From: Mariniflexile sp. AS56
Lineage (GTDB): Bacteria; Bacteroidota; Bacteroidia; Flavobacteriales; Flavobacteriaceae
Assembly: GCF_030552475.1 (NCBI RefSeq)
Contig: NZ_JAUPED010000013.1
Span: 1 to 64,000 of the forward strand
Reading direction: 5' to 3'
Length of the DNA stretch: 64,000 nucleotides
In this document: one piece after another, positions 62,594 to 64,000 of the stretch
Position numbering within the stretch: the first letter of the stretch is position 1
How the letters are laid out: each line of letters begins with the position of its first letter
The notes under the pieces: generated by a model
What the model saw: the letters and a program-made list of their open reading frames with translations, nothing else
What the model was told of the DNA's origin: nothing
Database searches by the model: none
Program-made: the position numbers and the translations under genes

Positions 62594-62932
62594 ATGAAAA
62601 AAATAGAAGCAATAATTAGAAAATCCAAATACCGTGTGGTGAAAGAGGCACTGCAGGAAGTTGGTGTTAATTTTTTCTCATACTGGGATGTTACTGGTAT
62701 AGGAAATGAAAAAGAAGGACATGTATATCGTGGTGTGTCATACAGCACAAGTGATATTCAACGCAGGCATATCGCCATTGTTGTAAATGATGATTTTGAA
62801 GATGTAACGGTACAAGCTATTCTTCGTTCTGCAGGAACGGGTGAGGTTGGAGATGGTAAAATCTTTGTATCTGACGTCAAAGAATGTTATAGAATAAGAA
62901 CTGGAGAACAAGGTGGGGACACTTTAAAATAA
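62594..62932 (+). CDS. glnK: Nitrogen regulatory protein P-II
   Basis: The 112-residue trimeric regulator begins MKKIEAIIRKSKYRVVKEALQEVGV, has the T-loop GIGNEKEGHVYRGVSYSTSDI (Tyr45 and Tyr50; position equivalent to the uridylylated Tyr51 in E. coli) and the C-terminal signature ILRSAGTGEVGDGKIFVSDVKECYRIRTGEQG. The T-loop (GVSYSTSDIQRRH) diverges from the canonical YRGAEYVVDFLPK, so modification may differ. It is flanked by two amt genes, as usual for GlnK, which blocks Amt when nitrogen is plentiful. Confidence 0.95.
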   Translation: MKKIEAIIRKSKYRVVKEALQEVGVNFFSYWDVTGIGNEKEGHVYRGVSYSTSDIQRRHIAIVVNDDFEDVTVQAILRSAGTGEVGDGKIFVSDVKECYRIRTGEQGGDTLK

Positions 62933-62955
62933 TAATGATCTAACAAAACAAAATT

Positions 62956-64000
62956 ATGGAATTACTTACAACAAATAATGTATGGATGATGGTCTGTACA
63001 GCGCTCGTTTTCTTTATGCACACAGGATTTGCATTCTTAGAAATTGGGTTGACAAGACAGAAAAATACAATCAACATTTTATTTAAAAATATTTTTATTA
63101 TTACCGTTGGATTATTATTGTACTACATTGTAGGGTTTAATTTAATGTACCCAGGAGATTTTAATGGGTTTTTAGGCTTTGCAGGCTTTGGTTTAGATGC
63201 GCCATTAACTGCTGAAGGTGCACTTGATTTAACATATAACGAAGGTTATACATATTGGACGGATTTCTTATTCCAAGGTATGTTTGCTGCTACCGCCGCA
63301 ACTATTGTATCTGGAGCGGTTGCTGAACGTATGAAAATTGGAGCTTTCATGATCTTTGCCATTATCTACGTTGGTATCGTTTATCCAATCGCAGGTTCTT
63401 GGAAATGGGGTGGTGGATTCTTAGATCAACTAGGTTTTTACGATTTTGCAGGTTCTACGTTAGTACACTCTGTTGGTGGATGGGCAGCCTTAGTTGCTGT
63501 TTATTTATTAGGATCTCGTATTGGGAAATTTAAAGAAGGAAAACCTCAAGCAATTCCAGGTCACAATATTCCATTAGCAACTGCTGGTGTATTAATATTA
63601 TGGTTAGGTTGGTTTGGATTTAATGGTGGTTCTGTTCTTTCTGCAGATCCAGAATTAACTTCAATTACTTTAGTTACAACATGTTTAGCTGCTGCTGCAG
63701 GTGGTGTGATTGCTGCTTTAGTGAATTTCTTAAAATATAAAAACCTAGATTTAACCATGTTCTTAAATGGAATACTAGGTGGTTTAGTGGGTATTACTGC
63801 TGGTGCCGATGTTATGACTCCGGAAAGTGCTATTATTATCGGTGCTATTGCTGGTGCATTAATTGTATTTGCTGTGGCATTTGTTGATGCTATAAAATTA
63901 GACGATCCTGTTGGAGCAATTGCAGTACACTTAATTTGTGGTATATGGGGAACGTTAGCTGTTGGTATATTTTCAACAAACCCAGAGCATACCTTTGTAG
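62956..64000 (+). CDS. amt: Ammonium transporter (Amt), second copy, 3' end cut by window
   Basis: ATG 62956 opens a frame of 348 codons running off the window: MELLTTNNVWMMVCTALVFF, MHTGFAFLEIGLTRQKNTIN, FAATAATIVSGAVAERMKIG, DFAGSTLVHSVGGWAALVAVYLLGSRIG, GHNIPLATAGVLILWLGWFGFNGG and DDPVGAIAVHLICGIWGTLAVGIF. It resembles the first Amt in the central region but differs at the N-terminus, so the two are paralogues rather than a recent tandem copy. The C-terminus is missing. Confidence 0.93.
   Translation, partial: MELLTTNNVWMMVCTALVFFMHTGFAFLEIGLTRQKNTINILFKNIFIITVGLLLYYIVGFNLMYPGDFNGFLGFAGFGLDAPLTAEGALDLTYNEGYTYWTDFLFQGMFAATAATIVSGAVAERMKIGAFMIFAIIYVGIVYPIAGSWKWGGGFLDQLGFYDFAGSTLVHSVGGWAALVAVYLLGSRIGKFKEGKPQAIPGHNIPLATAGVLILWLGWFGFNGGSVLSADPELTSITLVTTCLAAAAGGVIAALVNFLKYKNLDLTMFLNGILGGLVGITAGADVMTPESAIIIGAIAGALIVFAVAFVDAIKLDDPVGAIAVHLICGIWGTLAVGIFSTNPEHTFV

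Overview
The window is chromosomal DNA from a marine-type member of the Flavobacteriaceae (Bacteroidota). It is AT-rich. Secreted proteins carry LamG and HYR modules, and one ends in a type IX secretion sorting domain. Several genes have TAnnTTTG-type -7 promoter boxes and weak Shine-Dalgarno signals. The gene sets yicC-gmk-nadD, prs-rplY-pth, ribF-serS, GNAT-lysC/fbp and OlsF-type aminolipid synthase are typical of this group. The genus cannot be fixed from the sequence alone.

Layout. 1-3.5 kb: a truncated LamG/HYR surface protein and a PAS-LuxR regulator. 3.6-5.8 kb: yicC-gmk-nadD operon. 6.0-7.1 kb: a lipoprotein formylglycine-generating enzyme homologue. 7.2-10.5 kb: accessory genes, namely two exported proteins, a three-Cys-motif protein with its TcmP partner, and a 34-bp perfect palindrome upstream. 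10.97-26.42 kb: a 15.4-kb integrated island bounded by a 21-bp near-identical repeat of the tRNA-Leu(CAA) 3' end. It carries a tyrosine recombinase, a small HTH (excisionase-like) protein, DUF3987 and Toprim/zinc-finger replication-type proteins, a 370-bp array of tandem hairpin repeats, and a five-gene defence operon (hsdR-hsdM-hsdS-AAA ATPase-HNH nuclease). 26.6-29.1 kb: prs, rplY, pth. 29.3-32.3 kb: a secreted zinc metalloprotease with a sorting domain. 32.4-46.2 kb: housekeeping genes (ribF, serS, a TPR protein, rsmA, mgtE, a 2-hydroxyacid dehydrogenase, small enzymes, a TSUP permease, a bifunctional aminolipid acyltransferase, a GNAT, lysC). 46.3 kb: fbp. 47.4-53.1 kb: a SulP-USP-carbonic anhydrase-DUF2490-SulP operon. 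53.6-64 kb: nitrogen assimilation genes gltD-gltB and, divergently, porin-amt-glnK-amt (the last amt is cut by the window end).

How the parts fit together. The island combines a complete Type I restriction-modification system with an ATPase plus HNH pair resembling the Septu architecture, all overlapping or nearly touching in one transcription unit. HsdS has an extra C-terminal domain that could link the two halves. The SulP/carbonic anhydrase operon looks like a bicarbonate uptake and interconversion module. GltBD, the two Amt channels, PII and the porin form an ammonium capture and assimilation region.

Repeats. Two dispersed families lie between genes. One, about 83-150 bp long with GGGCGTTA...TAACGC ends, occurs three times. 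The other is a REP-like element (CGTC...GAGG/AGG...ACGAAGCAATCT type), found once as a full palindrome and once nested inside a copy of the first family.
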